Source of the DNA: Odobenus rosmarus divergens
Lineage: Eukaryota > Chordata > Mammalia > Carnivora > Odobenidae
Assembly (NCBI RefSeq): GCF_000321225.1
Contig: NW_004450266.1
Coordinates: 7,345,245-7,409,244, forward strand
Direction: 5' to 3'
DNA length: 64,000 nt
The translations under genes and the position numbers were made by a program. Below, in pieces: positions 11,154 through 22,319 of the stretch. Positions within the stretch are counted from its first letter, which is position 1, and each line of letters opens with the position of its first letter. Below the pieces are notes generated by a model. It had not been told where the DNA came from and did no database searches. It was given only the letters and a program-made list of their open reading frames with translations.

Positions 11154-11366
11154 GGGGGGGCGCCTGGGTGGCTCAGTTGGCTAAACGACTGCCTTCGGCT
11201 CAGGTCATGATCCTGGAGTCCCAGGATCGAGTCCCGTATCGGGCTCCCTGCTCAGCAGGGAGTCTGCTTCCTCCTCTGACCCTCCCCCCTCTCATGTGCT
11301 CTCTCTCTCTCTCTCTCATTCTCTCTCTCAAATAAATAAATAAAATCTTAAAAAAAAAAAAAAAAA
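11154..11366 (+). mobile_element. Can-SINE (arctoid type)
   Basis: A complete element: head 'cgcctgggtggctcagttgg', body 'ccctgctcagcagggagtct', a CT repeat near 11298-11320, and the tail 'aaataaataaataaaatct' plus an A-run to 11366. I see no clean target duplication, probably because the site was already A-rich L1 tail. Confidence 0.95.
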
Positions 11367-12085
11367 CGGGATACAATTAAAGATAACTATAGAGCTTTTT
11401 TTTCTTTCTTGAAATGGTGAATGCTCTGGACTTCTGTTGGGCCCTTAAGCCTATGAGTTGGCCTAAAGGCAACAGGTTGTTGGCCTGTCAACAACCAAAC
11501 AATGAGAGTCCTATATTTAAAGGCCAGATAAAGATGGTGTCAGCAGTGATATTCAGAAGGTTACAGAATCATCTCAAAGAAGCCTTTCCTGGCTCACCTC
11601 AGGCATCTCTTCCTGTTCCCTGATCCCTCAAATAGACCTACTGTGCTTTACCATCTAAAGGATTTTGTAGTGTTTTAGGGATGGGCGTGATCTTAAATAT
11701 CATTTAGCTCATTCATTCGTTCTTTCATTCATGTAGTTACTTGTTCATTGTAAATCACGTTTCTTGAGCTGTGTGTTAGTCACGGGGGATTCACGAGACA
11801 TGGTCTTAAATCCAGAGCCTCTCAAAGCCCAGTGGGTGGGGCTGGGGCTGGCCAGAACAGAGGAGGAACCACATAATGATTATACACTGAGTGAGGATTT
11901 TTTTCATCATCCCTGGCACATAGCCAGCACCCAAGAAATTCTATTTAATGAACGGATGAGTTGTGCTGTGATGGAGGTCACACAGGGTGCTATGTGACCT
12001 TTAGGGAGAGACATTCATTATAGTTCAGGGTGGTAATGTTCAAGGAATGACTCCCAAAGGGGCACTCCATTTACTGATAGGGTAT
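11367..12085. other. No gene seen
   Basis: Mostly unassignable. It includes one weak antisense L2 fragment, listed separately. Frames at 11414-11623 and 11764-11997 have no recognisable content. Confidence 0.5.
11705..11845 (-). mobile_element. Possible L2 3' end, antisense
   Basis: It starts with 'cattcattcgttctttcatt' and continues 'tcttgagctgtgtgttagtc', resembling the reverse complement of an L2 3' terminus. The later part is poorly matched. Confidence 0.4.
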
Positions 12086-12126
12086 CAATATTCTATAACT
12101 TGATGAGTCCAATATTCTATAACTTG
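12086..12126. repeat. Tandem pair of 17-mers, period 24
   Basis: 'caatattctataacttg' is present at 12086-12102 and 12110-12126 without mismatch, separated by 'atgagtc'. It looks like a recent local duplication. Confidence 0.85.
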
Positions 12127-12185
12127 GTCACACTGCTGAGAATTTGAATCCATGTCTTACAACTCCTAGCTCTTTCCACTCCACC
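12127..12185 (-). mobile_element. MIR end, antisense
   Basis: 'gaatttgaatccatgtctta' and 'cctagctctttccact' match the reverse complement of the MIR tRNA-like end. Confidence 0.5.
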
Positions 12186-12199
12186 TCAGTCTGTCTACC

Positions 12200-12425
12200 C
12201 TTTCAGGACTCCCAGGTGCTCCCTCAACTGGGAAGTCTTCATGGCCCCTTCCCTCCCTACTTTCTTCTCCTGCAGTTGGTCAGGTGGCCTTTCTCATTGC
12301 TCCCATGGTCCCCTGTGCTTACTGCAGCATAGCATCAAATGCCACCTTTCAGTGCAGGACCTGTCATTGCATCCTTTGTGCCTAGTCCGGAGCCAGTTGC
12401 TAAATGAGTATTTTTTGAAAGACTT
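12200..12425 (+). mobile_element. L2 3' region
   Basis: 'ccctcaactgggaagtcttc' stands where L2 has 'gaagccttccctga', followed by 'gcaggacctgtcattgcatc' and 'tgctaaatgagtattttttg', as in the L2 terminus. Confidence 0.5.
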
Positions 12426-12984
12426 CCAATTGATCCTCATCAGTGCCAAGAAAGTAAATATTGTAACTATTCTGGGAGTTTTTTTTTTCAAGCTTAGCTT
12501 TCTAGGCAAATTGCTCCCTTTGGGGCTAACTCATGCCCAACTGGCTTTCCCTGACTTTGGACGCCTGCTCATCCCTGGTTTCTTCCATGGTTTGACCTGA
12601 AAGCCAATCGTTGCCCTGACTTTCAGAGGTCACACTCTGCTTGCCAAATTCATCCTCCTCCCTGCATTCCCAGCACATTGATTCCTTCCTTGGCTGGTCC
12701 TGGGATCCAACTTTTCTTTCCCTGCCCATCTTCCATGGCAGGTGCCTGGTTATGCTTTGTCATATCTCAGGAAGTAAAAGCTTAGAGAGCTGTTCAAGCT
12801 TGGACGACCTGGATGGGGTGCTTCATCTCATCCCCTTCTTAGCCTACCATGCACTGTCCCTTCTTCTCCCTGACTGGGCTCTTATGATCACTCCTATTCT
12901 AACACTTACTTGAACCCCTGTTCTGAACCTTGGCCCAACTTCCCAGCAGAAAGGTTGTGGGGAAGTGGCCAAGGAAAGAGCAAA
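12426..12984. other. No gene seen
   Basis: No assignable repeat. Overlapping frames on both strands (for example 12526-12729 minus, 12641-12913 plus) lack recognisable domains. Confidence 0.45.
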
Positions 12985-13055
12985 GAATACTGGGAAATGC
13001 TGGGGCTTGGAGTCAGGCCAACAGATATGAGTCTTTATCAGTTGTGAGACCTTAG
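12985..13055 (+). mobile_element. MIR fragment
   Basis: 'ggggcttggagtcaggccaa' and 'tatcagttgtgagaccttag' match the tRNA-like arm and start of the core. Confidence 0.55.
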
Positions 13056-13239
13056 AACAGTGACTGCTGTACACCCATGGTTTTTGCCAAGTGGCTTCCA
13101 TTTACTCTCTTTGTGGTATCTAATATTTTACACCCAGTTACAGTGTGTGAGGTCTTCCCCCACACCACCAAGCAATTTTCCGACACCAGTTGGGTGTACT
13201 ACAGTTCTCCTCAATTCTGACACCATCTACCTGGAGATA

Positions 13240-14060
13240 GCATAAGATTCTACAGATTAGGGCTCAGGCCACAAGACTGCCCCCCCCCCAATTCATATGC
13301 CAGTCTCTTGTGCTTCTGACTGACTGGCTGTAGATGGGAAGTTCTAACAGCCCCCTTCTTAGGTTCGATTAATTTGCTAGAGTCACTCACAGTTCTCAGA
13401 AACATTTTACTCACTAGCTCCCTGGTTTATTAGAAAAAGACATAACTCAGGAACAGCTCAACAGAGGCATTGGGCAAGGTATGGGGAAGAGGCTCAGAGC
13501 TGCCATGTCCTCTCTCAGTGTACCACTCTCCCCAAATCTCCATAATATGTTCACCAACCTGAAAACTCTCAGAACCAAGTCTTTTTTTTTTTTTTTAAAG
13601 ATTTATTAATTTATTTGAGAGAGAGATGGAGAGAAAGAGAGAGCGCATGTTGGGGGGAAGGGATAGAGGGAGAGGGAGAGAATCTCAACCAGACTCCCCA
13701 CTGAGCATGGAGCCAGAAGCTGAGAGCAGAGCCCAACCTGGGGCTCGATCCCAGGACCCTGAGCTGAAATTAAGAGTTAGACGCTTAACCAACTGAGCCA
13801 TCCAGGCACCACCCCTTTTGGGTTTTTATAGAGGCTTCATTACATAGGCACTATTGATTAAATCATTGGCAGTTGGTGACTGATTAAACTTCCAGCCCCT
13901 CTTCCGACTCTTGAGGGGGAGGGGGAATGGCGGGACTGAAAGTTCCAGCCTTCTAATCACATGGTTGGTTCTCCTGGCAACCAGCCTCCATCCTCTGGTA
14001 CAGTCTAAAGTTACTTCATTAACATAACAAAAGATACCTTTATTGTTCCCAACACTTAGG
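13240..14060 (-). mobile_element. LTR-like interspersed repeat, family unresolved
   Basis: I recall the segments 'agaaacattttactcactag', 'cataactcaggaacagctca', 'tttttatagaggcttcatta' and 'ccagccttctaatcacatgg' as a high-copy mammalian repeat of LTR type. Read on the minus strand it carries a TATA-like 'cctctataaaaaccc' near 13825, consistent with an old LTR promoter. A younger SINE splits it at 13581-13812. No internal viral gene is present. Confidence 0.5.
13581..13812 (-). mobile_element. Can-SINE, antisense, in LTR-like repeat
   Basis: A T-run (tail) at 13582-13596 is followed by 'aaagatttattaatttattt' and a purine-rich middle. The head reads 'cttaaccaactgagccatcc' at the right. The flanks rejoin to a continuous host repeat ('ccaagtc' to 'cttttgggttt'), but no clean duplication remains. 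Confidence 0.9.
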
Positions 14061-15139
14061 AAATTCCAAGAGTTTTAAGAGCAAAGACCAGATATATTGC
14101 TTATATTAAATCACTTATCACAGTAAAGGCCTCCTGACTTTTCCTTGGGGACTGCTCTCCTCCTCACTGTGCATCCACAGGGTGGAGCATGTGACTCAAG
14201 CTCATTAGCACTGAGCCTTCCTCTGGCCACTGCTGGGCTCAGGGAGGGACATGTGGCACACTCAGAGCCACCAAGAGTCCATGGGAATTTTGATAATAGT
14301 TTTTGGGGATGAAAATCCCAGTTTTTCACATGGGTCTTGAAACACAGAAAATGCGGGAGCTGCAGCTGTTCCTGTTACTCTGACACATGGGCTGAGGCCA
14401 GTCCAGCAAAAGATCTAAGAGATGGATCTAAGAGATGGGGAGCCAAGGTCCCTACAGGAAGGATACATTACAGATCTCATTAGAGTCATGGTCCAACAGG
14501 AAACAGATGGTTCACTTGAACTAGATCATATGACAAAAGTTTAATAAAGGGACTATTCACTGTGGGCAGAGGTGTAAGGTGATGAGCTACTTAGTGCAAA
14601 AATACCACAGGGACCTAGGGCCAGCGACAGTGGAGCTGTTACCACCTTGAGGTTCAAAGGGACGTGGGAAGGAGTAGTTACTAGAACCTACTGGCATGGG
14701 TCATGGAGAGAGGGCCACCTTGAGACAGACAGTAACCTTGGATTGAGGGATATAGCTAGCCTGGGCTGACCCTGCAAGGAGAGATTCAGGAAAATAAATA
14801 CTCTGGCTTCTCTTTGCTCCGTCCCTCCAAGCTTGTGTTGGCATTTTTTGTTGGCCATGCCTACTGGAAGCCAGAGGTTGTCAGAGCCAGTCGATGTGAC
14901 CCAGAGAGTGCAGGCTCCTGAGACAGAGGGCAGGGAGAAGCAGGGTAGCAAGCAGATCTGGAGGGGCAAACAGAAATGATCCAGCACAGCCCTGAATCCA
15001 GCCGTACCCCTAGACTGTTCAGTTTCTGTGAGTCAGTGTATTTCCCCTTTACAAAGTCATTTGGACTGGACCTTCTGTCATTTGAATCCAGTAGAATCCT
15101 AATTGACACAGTGGTTTAAATGAGCTTCAGTTTCTGCCT
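14061..15139. other. No gene seen; probable old repeats, unassigned
   Basis: The two parts 14100-14400 and 14490-15120 feel like diverged interspersed repeats, but I cannot name a family. A 13-bp unit ('gatctaagagatg') is duplicated in tandem at 14412-14437. Minus-strand frames at 14688-15109 have no recognisable domain. Confidence 0.4.
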
Positions 15140-15640
15140 CTGTAACTTTTTAAAAAATCTACAGTAAATATATATAACATAATTTATGTGCCATTTTAAC
15201 CCCATTCTCAAATCTACAATTCAGTAGCATTAATTCCAATTCCATTCATAATGTTGTGCAACCATCATGACTATCTAGTTTTAAAATTTTTCATCACCTC
15301 AAATGGCAGCTCTGTACACATTAAGCAGTGACTTCCCATTTCCCCCTCCCCCAGCCCTTGGTATCCTTAAATCTACTTTCCATCTCTACGAATGTACCTA
15401 TTCTAGATATTTCCTGTAAGTGGAACCCTACAATGTCTTTCCCTTTGTATCTGGCTCATTTCAGTTAGCATTCTGTTTTTGGTGTTCATCTACACAGTAG
15501 CATGCATTAGAATTTCATTCCCTTTTATGGCTGTATAATATTCTGTTGTATGGATACACCACTTTTGTTTACCCATCTGGTGATGGACACTTGGGATGGT
15601 TCCACCTTCTGGCTATTGTGAATAATGCTGCAATGACCTC
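15140..15640 (-). mobile_element. Old L1M fragment, antisense
   Basis: The blocks 'gtggaaccctacaatgtctt', 'tatggctgtataatattctg', 'ggatacaccacttttgttta' and 'ctattgtgaataatgctgca' are the reverse complement of the familiar L1M ORF2 3' region. Confidence 0.85.
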
Positions 15641-16574
15641 TTCCTCTGTATTTTGAATGCCCATCTCCAGAAGAGGAGTCAAGGAATGAAGGAGCTGATG
15701 GTGGTAAAAGGGATGGTGTCCCATGGCGTGAGCTCACAAAATGTGGTTAGAGCTACTGCCATTTTGCATCAGAACTCAGGAACTGTCTCTTCTGAGACTC
15801 GGTCCAAGCAGCCTATGCAGAAGCCAAGGAGCAATGGGAAGAAACCGCTGGTTTCTGAAGTGTGGAGGTCTACCCATTTGGGTGTTGTTTTTAAAAATAC
15901 CAGAAGCCCATGGGAAGCTAGTAATTAGACTCGCGCTGTTACCGCCATTTGTTTAATGGTTGAGTGATCAGAAGTTTTCTTCTTTTTTTTTTTCCTTTCT
16001 CCTGTCAACTCTGCCTGATTAGAAAGGTATGTGAATCTTTCCTTACACATAATTTTCCAAGTCTGAAGTGAGAAATCAAACTGAACTCAATTACAGCAGC
16101 CAACCTAATGTCCTTAATTGCACACAGGAGCGAGGAATTTGAAAGGTTCGTTGGAGGATGGGGGGTATGAAAAGTGGACTTGGAGTTATTGATGTCAAAT
16201 GTCCCCGTGGGATGCGTGTGGTCTTGAGGGCACCCCTGTCCCCTCCAAGGGCACACTTGTGTGTACACACTGAACACACTGATGAGATGCGGACGCTGTG
16301 AGATCACATCCTCCGAGATGACAGTACCTCGTCGGATGGTTTGGCTTCTGAAGTTATGACTGCTTTCAAGTGCTAATTCAGAAGTCTGTATCAGTTTTTA
16401 AAACTGTGTATTCCCCTTGAGAAACTGCAACAATACAATGAAAAGAGATCAAGTAGAGGAAGAAAAGTGGTGGGAAGGCAGAGCCTCAGGGCCAGTTGGC
16501 ATCGTGCTGTTCCCGAGCATCAGCGAACAGCACCATGGCGCCCATGAGGTAACTGAGAAGCCGCCCTGTCCAGA
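15641..16574. other. No gene; candidate conserved noncoding block
   Basis: No repeat is recognised. The part at about 15905-16150 contains several homeodomain-like cores ('agtaattagac', 'ccttaattgcac', 'ctgattagaaag') and looks single-copy. Frames at 15653-15956 and 16005-16307 lack domain text. Confidence 0.4.
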
Positions 16575-16790
16575 GCAGCTAATGATCTTCATGGCGGTGA
16601 TGGTTTACCGAGCACTTCCCGTGTGCTAGATACTGTACCCCTGCTTTCCACATATTACCTTTAATCTTCAAAACAATCCTACCTGGCAGGCAGAGTTACT
16701 CTGGTTTTACAGACAAGGACAGCAAGGCTCAGAGGAAGTCTTGCTTGAGCGAGCGACCACATAGGATTATCTCTCAGGCTGCAGCCAAAG
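16575..16790 (-). mobile_element. MIR, antisense
   Basis: 'ccgagcacttcccgtgtgct', 'caaaacaatcctacctggca' and 'ggttttacagacaaggacag' follow antisense MIR order. Confidence 0.7.
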
Positions 16791-17689
16791 CCTGGGATCC
16801 TTGCATTATGTCCTTGGGTCAGGCTGGAAGCCCAGGATCTGCGGCACAGGGACTGCCCAGCAGGGCAGACACTCCTCTTGTCTTGTCCTCTCCTTGTCCC
16901 CTCCCTGCCTTCTGCCTCTGTTTTCACCTTCCATACTCCTCTTCCTTCATTTCCCCTTCTCTCTCATCTCCATCCTTCCACTGGAAAACTTCCTCAATTC
17001 TTCTTCTTCCCTCCCTATTCCAATCCATGTTTGATTAGAAACCAGTCATAAGGATGTCACTCTGAAAACATAAAAGGCCCCCAGGAAAGAAAGCTTTCCT
17101 TCAGCATGATTGTGAGCTGCAAATTGTCAGGAGCCACTGAGGGTGAGCCATGAAACTCTGAAGGGCAGCTGTGAGCAGCCTGGGACCAGAGGAGCCCGTG
17201 GCCCACACCTGGGACTGGAACGATGTTTCAGTCTTCTGGCTTGGGCTCTAACTCTCCAAAGGAACCATAGATATATCTTTAACTGGGAGTGTGAGGGCTG
17301 CCCAAATCCAGGGGCTGTGGGGAGTTTAGCTTCAGATGAAGAGAGATGACTTTGTCAATAGGGTGGAGAGAAGTCCTAGGGGACAGGGCGCAGAGCTAGG
17401 GAACAGAAGAGCCAGGGAGATGTGCACAGTGAGGTCACAGCAAAGCCAGTCAGCAGGAGGGTGGTTCCAGGTGAGCCTGGGCTTGCTGTCAGGGATCACT
17501 TCTGATATGCCCGACTCTCCCTGGCGTGAGGCATGGTGAGCCTGAGCCATTTCAAGGCTTGAGAGGAGGGTTGCTGTTACCTTACCTGCTCCTTGGCAAG
17601 TACCACTGTTCTCTACCCTTAACTCTGTACATTTCAGACCCACTTCGGTGAGCATGACCACGAAGTCATCAAGACAAGGGTCAATGACA
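16791..17689. other. No gene seen
   Basis: A pyrimidine-rich stretch at about 16865-17020 generates serine/proline/leucine-rich open frames on the plus strand. No repeat family, splice-framed exon or RNA is recognised. Confidence 0.5.
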
Positions 17690-17815
17690 CAAATATCCTA
17701 TTTTTATAGATGACAAAACCGAGAGTCAGGGGAACCAAGGATCTTGCTCGACTTTGCAGAACTAGGAAGTGCCAAAGTGGGAATCAAACCTAGAAACTCT
17801 TCCTACTGTTTTCCA
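17690..17815 (-). mobile_element. MIR, antisense
   Basis: 'tttttatagatgacaaaacc', 'agaactaggaagtgccaaag' and 'gggaatcaaacctagaaact' match the antisense core and tRNA-like end. Confidence 0.7.
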
Positions 17816-18599
17816 TGCTACTTGGCGCCCTGTCTGAAGGCCAGGCCAAGTGGGATCTGGAGACAAGTGCAGGACTGGCAGTCAGCCAGCCCCAGCCCCA
17901 AATCTCCACTTCAAAACTTACTAGCAATACAGTTCCACTCTCCACGTTTTCCTGCTGTACCAAGGCTCTCCTGGTGTGTCCTGTGGTCGGCCTTATACAA
18001 GCCAACAGAACAGAATGCACAGAGGGTAAACTGCCCCTCGGGCTGTGAGTGCTTGGTCTCTGTTAGGCGCTCCACAGCACAGACCTCCTGGGCAGGGAGC
18101 CTGAACACTGCCTGCAAGAGCTTAATTATGCCCGGAGAATAACTCTCACCTGGCAGGATCTGGGCAGTCAGTGATGGGAATGTGTGGCAGAGAGGATTTT
18201 CCAAGTGAGAACCTGGATGCCGTTAAAGCAAAATGGAATGATTAGGGAGGCACTGGACCATGGGAGTGTTTTCCCTGAGCAGTCTTTTAACCTTGCAGCG
18301 GAGCTGACCCTCTCCCAGGCGCTGACAGCCTTTTCGGAACTGAGGAAACAAGCTAAGTTCTTTTTAATGTATATTAAATTGAGCCTGTCAACCTTGACAA
18401 AGTCCCTTTAAGTAGACGGTCACTAAGAGGACAGTGTGCCCAGAAGGCATGCTGCGCGGGAGGCTGTGTGGACGGCCCTCCCTCCCACGACTTAGGCCGA
18501 ACAAAATCTCCCTCTCCCTGTCTCCTTTCTTCCTTCTCTTCTTTCTTCAACAAAAGGTATCCTCTGTTAGTGATCACACGGGCCAAATCCTGTGCTGAC
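17816..18599. other. No gene seen
   Basis: GC-balanced, apparently single-copy sequence. A 132-codon plus-strand frame ends at 18142. It begins inside the preceding MIR and has no recognisable domain. Confidence 0.5.
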
Positions 18600-18735
18600 A
18601 ACCTAATGGGTATTCTCTGATGTAGTCCTTATAACCCTCCCATGAAACAGGTGCTATTTGATCCTCATTTCACAGTCGAGGGAAGGGAGTCTCGAAGTCA
18701 ATACCTTCTATTTGGTTAGTCTGACGCCTACACCT
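18600..18735 (-). mobile_element. MIR, antisense
   Basis: 'ccttataaccctcccatgaa', 'caggtgctatttgatcctca' and 'tttcacagtcgagggaaggg' correspond to the antisense MIR core. Confidence 0.6.
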
Positions 18736-19171
18736 AGGCTGTCCATATCTTTGAATATTATTTTCCTAACCAATCAAACCCTTTCCATTTGCTATGTGTT
18801 CCTCCAGGTCTTGTCCATGTGTGTATGTTATTTTTACATAATTGTAACTTTAGTTATTTTACAGTTTGGTATTCTCTTAAGATTAAATTTTGTTTTTATC
18901 AAAGTAATACATAAATGTTTTTAGAGCCAAATAATGTAAAAATGTACACCTTAGAAAACACCCATCCCTGTCTCAGCTCTCTTCCAACTGTTGCTCCTAA
19001 CATTGACTTCCACACTGTAAATCATATGTTTATATTGCTATTTCTTGATCTCTAGGTTTTTGATATTGACTTCCTTAAATGATCAATGAGGGCCTGCTCT
19101 CTCTCTCTCTTCGTTTCCCGTCCATAGCACCAGCATTACAACATACTTTGATCCCTCAGTCGTCAGGGTTT
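18736..19171. other. No gene seen; possible old L1 debris
   Basis: AT-rich sequence with 'tatcaaagtaatacataaat', which resembles an ancient L1 3' UTR on the minus strand, but too weakly to call. A short CT repeat lies near 19098-19110. Confidence 0.35.
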
Positions 19172-19394
19172 TTTTCTTTTCTTTTTTTTTTTTTTAAGAT
19201 TCTTATTTATTTATTTATTTGAGAGAGACAGAGAGAGCACCAGAGCAAGGGTAGAGGGAGAGGGAGAGAATCTCAAGCAGACTCCCCACTGAGCATGGAG
19301 TCTGATGTGGGGCTCAGTCCCACAACCCTGAGATCATGACCTGAGCTGAAATCAAGAGTTGGATGCTTAACCCACTGAGCCACCCGGGCACCCC
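19172..19394 (-). mobile_element. Can-SINE, antisense
   Basis: A T-rich tail is followed by 'ttatttatttatttatttga', a purine-rich middle, and the head ending 'ccactgagccacccgggcac'. A 12-bp duplication is visible with two mismatches: 'tcgtcagggttt' at 19160-19171 and 'tcatcatggttt' at 19395-19406. Confidence 0.92.
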
Positions 19395-19406
19395 TCATCA
19401 TGGTTT

Positions 19407-20420
19407 CTGTTGAGACTTGTGGGTATTATGCAGGGTCAAGCAGTGTTTCCTTTCTTGCATTATACTTTCTTCTTAAAAAGTAATAATTGCCTTATTTTTT
19501 CATTTGCATACTTTCCACTAATCCAATTTTCCCCACATGTTCCCACACCTCTGTCACTTACCTCTCAGTAATTTTTCTATAACCTCAAGCATATCAATTT
19601 CAGTTTCTTTTTTCCTAGAAGTTATCCTTCTGCTCCAGGGTCAACTGTTTGCTTCCCAGGATGGCTGCACACCTGATATACGGGCTTTTCTTTTGATCAT
19701 TTTCCTGGGAAGTCCTTTTCTGGCTCTTTTGTTTTGGTTTCTTGTTTCCTGCAGCTCATAGCTTCCTATGTTGTGATTTACTTCTCAATTTACTTTCCTA
19801 AGAAATGGTGTATGAGTCACAAAATTTTTTGAGTCTTTGATTGTCTTATTACACACTTCAACTTACGGGATTGTTTGGCTGGGTATAAATTTCTAGTTTG
19901 AAAATGATTTTCTTTCAGAATATTGAAAGCAATTCTCCTTTGTCATCCAACGTCTGATTTTAGCCTTGAGAATTCTGGGACCGACTTGACTCCAAGTTCT
20001 TGGCACATGAGCTCTTAATCTCTCCGGAAGCTCTGGGATATTCTTTCTTTTTTTTTTTTAAGATTTTATTTATTTGACAGAGAGAGACAGTGAGAGAGGG
20101 AACATAAGCAGGGGGAGTGGGAGAGGGAGAAGCAGGCTTCCTGCCGAGCAGGGAGCCCAATGTGGGGCTCAATCCCAGGACCCTGGGATCATGACCTGAA
20201 CCAAAGGCGGACGCTTAATGACTGAGCCACCCAGGCACCCCTCTGGGATATTCTCTTTATTCTTTGAGTTCAGAAATTTCATGATGATGTGATTTCATGT
20301 AGGTCTTTTTGCATGTATTACACTCAGAACTTGAGAAATTCTTTCAGCAGGAGACACTTATTCTTTCCTGCTGGGAAATTTTCTTGTCTCACATTGACTT
20401 ATGGTGGAAAGATGCCCCAA
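19407..20420. other. Old interspersed repeat, family unresolved, split by a SINE
   Basis: Phrases such as 'gattgtttggctgggtataa' and 'gggaaattttcttgtctcac' are ones I associate with a common mammalian repeat, but I cannot assign class or orientation with confidence. It continues on both sides of the SINE at 20045-20240. No gene is seen. Confidence 0.4.
20045..20240 (-). mobile_element. Can-SINE (arctoid type), antisense
   Basis: A complete copy with a T-run tail, 'ctgccgagcagggagcccaa' and the head 'ctgagccacccaggcacccc'. The 14-bp duplication 'ctctgggatattct' is perfect at 20031-20044 and 20241-20254. Confidence 0.95.
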
Positions 20421-20479
20421 AGTGTGACCTAATCTGCTTTATTCTACACAGAATAAAGGAAGTTAATTAGTGTTCATTG

Positions 20480-20690
20480 AACAACTACTCTGTGCCAGTC
20501 ATTGAAATAGGGACTTTATGTGTGCTATTTATTTTATGCTTATAGAAAACCTCCAGTACACCTGTTGGCATCACTATCTTAATAGGCATATTTGACCATA
20601 GACACCATAGAGAATTTGACCATAGACACCACAGCTATTAAACATCACAGTCAGAATTTACTAAATCTGGACAACTCAGTCTACTAGACG
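20480..20690 (-). mobile_element. MIR, antisense, with internal duplication
   Basis: 'actactctgtgccagtcatt', 'gtgctatttattttatgctt' and 'aacctccagtacacctgttg' follow antisense MIR/L2-like order. An 18-mer ('atttgaccatagacacca') is repeated at 20590-20607 and 20614-20631, replacing the usual core spacing. Confidence 0.5.
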
Positions 20691-21029
20691 AGCAGTTCCC
20701 TAACTGTGTTCTTTGGAACACCAGTGCCTCATATGTTTCTTAGCCTGGTATCTTTTGGAAATGCTGGGATAATTACATGTCTTAGTTATAGGAATTCTCA
20801 GAGCTGTTAGTACCCTAATCTGTATTGTGAGTCTCTATTGTGAGTCTCTAAGGAGGAGATTGTGCAATGTATAATTTCCCAAAGTAGACAGGTGTGATAC
20901 TGAAGCTATGCCTTGAAGGGTAGGTAGAAGTTGAGTATGAGACTTTAGATCTGATTGTTGACTAGCTGGCCATAGCAGCAATGGACTCTGTGGGCCTGCC
21001 TGCAATACTCCCTCTCCTCCATCTTCCTC
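20691..21029. other. No gene seen
   Basis: The segment 20700-20800 ('cagttccctaactgtgttct') looks like a piece of an old DNA transposon, but I cannot name it. A small tandem repeat of 'tattgtgagtctc' lies at about 20822-20850. Confidence 0.35.
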
Positions 21030-21600
21030 CTCCTCATCTTTCCCTGGGCCCACCTTGCTCTTCCTTACCTTGCTCACTTGGCACCAATCACAGTGAGGTA
21101 TTTTTTTGTTTTTGGTCTCTTGACTACTCAACAGCCATACTCACCATCTTTCAAATCAATGGAAGCATCTTTCTAACACACTGCTCTAACTGGAGTATGC
21201 TTTACCTCCTCACCTCACTGACACCTCACTTACACCAACTCAACCTTCAGAGCTCAGCCTAAATGAAGTTTCCCCCAGGAAAAATGTCCCTGAACTTTCT
21301 GATTAGGTTCAATCTTCCTACATTATGTTCTCAAAGCATGCTGCACTTCAGTGATAACACATGCCATTTGTATATGCTATGTAACATATCAAGTATAATC
21401 ATATAGTCACATATTTTTGTTTATTTGTTTAGTGCCTATAAATCTTTCTGTAGGCTCCAAGATCCTTCTGGGGCAGGGACCACATCTCTCTTGCTTATTA
21501 CCATATGCCTAGAACTGAGAGTGAGAGTGGTGCTTAATGTATGCTAGGTGCTCAATAAACATTTGCTGAGTGATTGCATCAATGATCAAATGGATGAATG
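21030..21600 (+). mobile_element. L2, long 3' portion
   Basis: The L2 signposts appear in order: 'tcagagctcagcctaaatga', 'ctccaagatccttctggggc', 'agggaccacatctctcttgc' and the terminal 'gtgctcaataaacatttgct'. It is one of the more complete L2 3' ends here. Confidence 0.8.
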
Positions 21601-22319
21601 AAAAAGGTGACTTCATTTGTCATTATCATTAATGATGATGCTAATTAATGAATTTTGCCAAAAATTGTGGCTCTTGTTAGAGTTCCAACAGCCCAATTCT
21701 GCTTCACAGTAGGTTTGCAATGAGGTCAGGGAATAATGTAAAACATAACCACAGAGGTGATGAATATTCCATGAAACAAAATTCTAACTAAAAAAAAATT
21801 CATTTCTGTTCTGTGCATAAATCATTTTGCCAACAGGTATCTCAGCATGAGACTGCCTTCACCCCAAAATACCCAGCCTCAAAAGCATTTTCAAGTAGTT
21901 CTTCATGAGTCTTGTAAATCAAGTTTTCATCATAGAGTCAGGAGAGCAAATGAATATTCTCTTTTAGAGAGTGAAAAAAAAATGCTTGAAATAAAAAGAG
22001 TCAGGTTGGATATTTTTTAAGAGCTCATTTTTCTAGCCTTGGTTGGTTAAGCAGATAAGCCTGACACTGAGTCCTTGGCCAGTACTTCTAACTCCCATGA
22101 AGTTTGTGATCCCATTGGGGTGGAGTATTCTGACAGCTGTGCCTTCTGCTTTACCAAAGAGGGCTTCTGGGAAGGCTATGTACCATAAAATCTCCCAAAG
22201 CATCTAGCACAATGCTTGCCCATGCAATAAATGCTAGTTCCCTTGCTCTTTCTTTTCCTTGTGGATCCATCTGCCCTCACTTCACTGATTGGTTAATTAG
22301 CTCACCCTCTGGGTCATCC
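21601..22319. other. No gene seen
   Basis: AT-rich, apparently unique sequence apart from a MIR/L2-like terminus near 22195-22240 ('agcacaatgcttgcccatgc'). No ORF of interest. Confidence 0.45.

Noticed and set aside
11154..11366. tRNA gene suggested by the A/B-box-like head
   Set aside because: It is the tRNA-Lys-derived head of a Can-SINE; no cloverleaf is kept.
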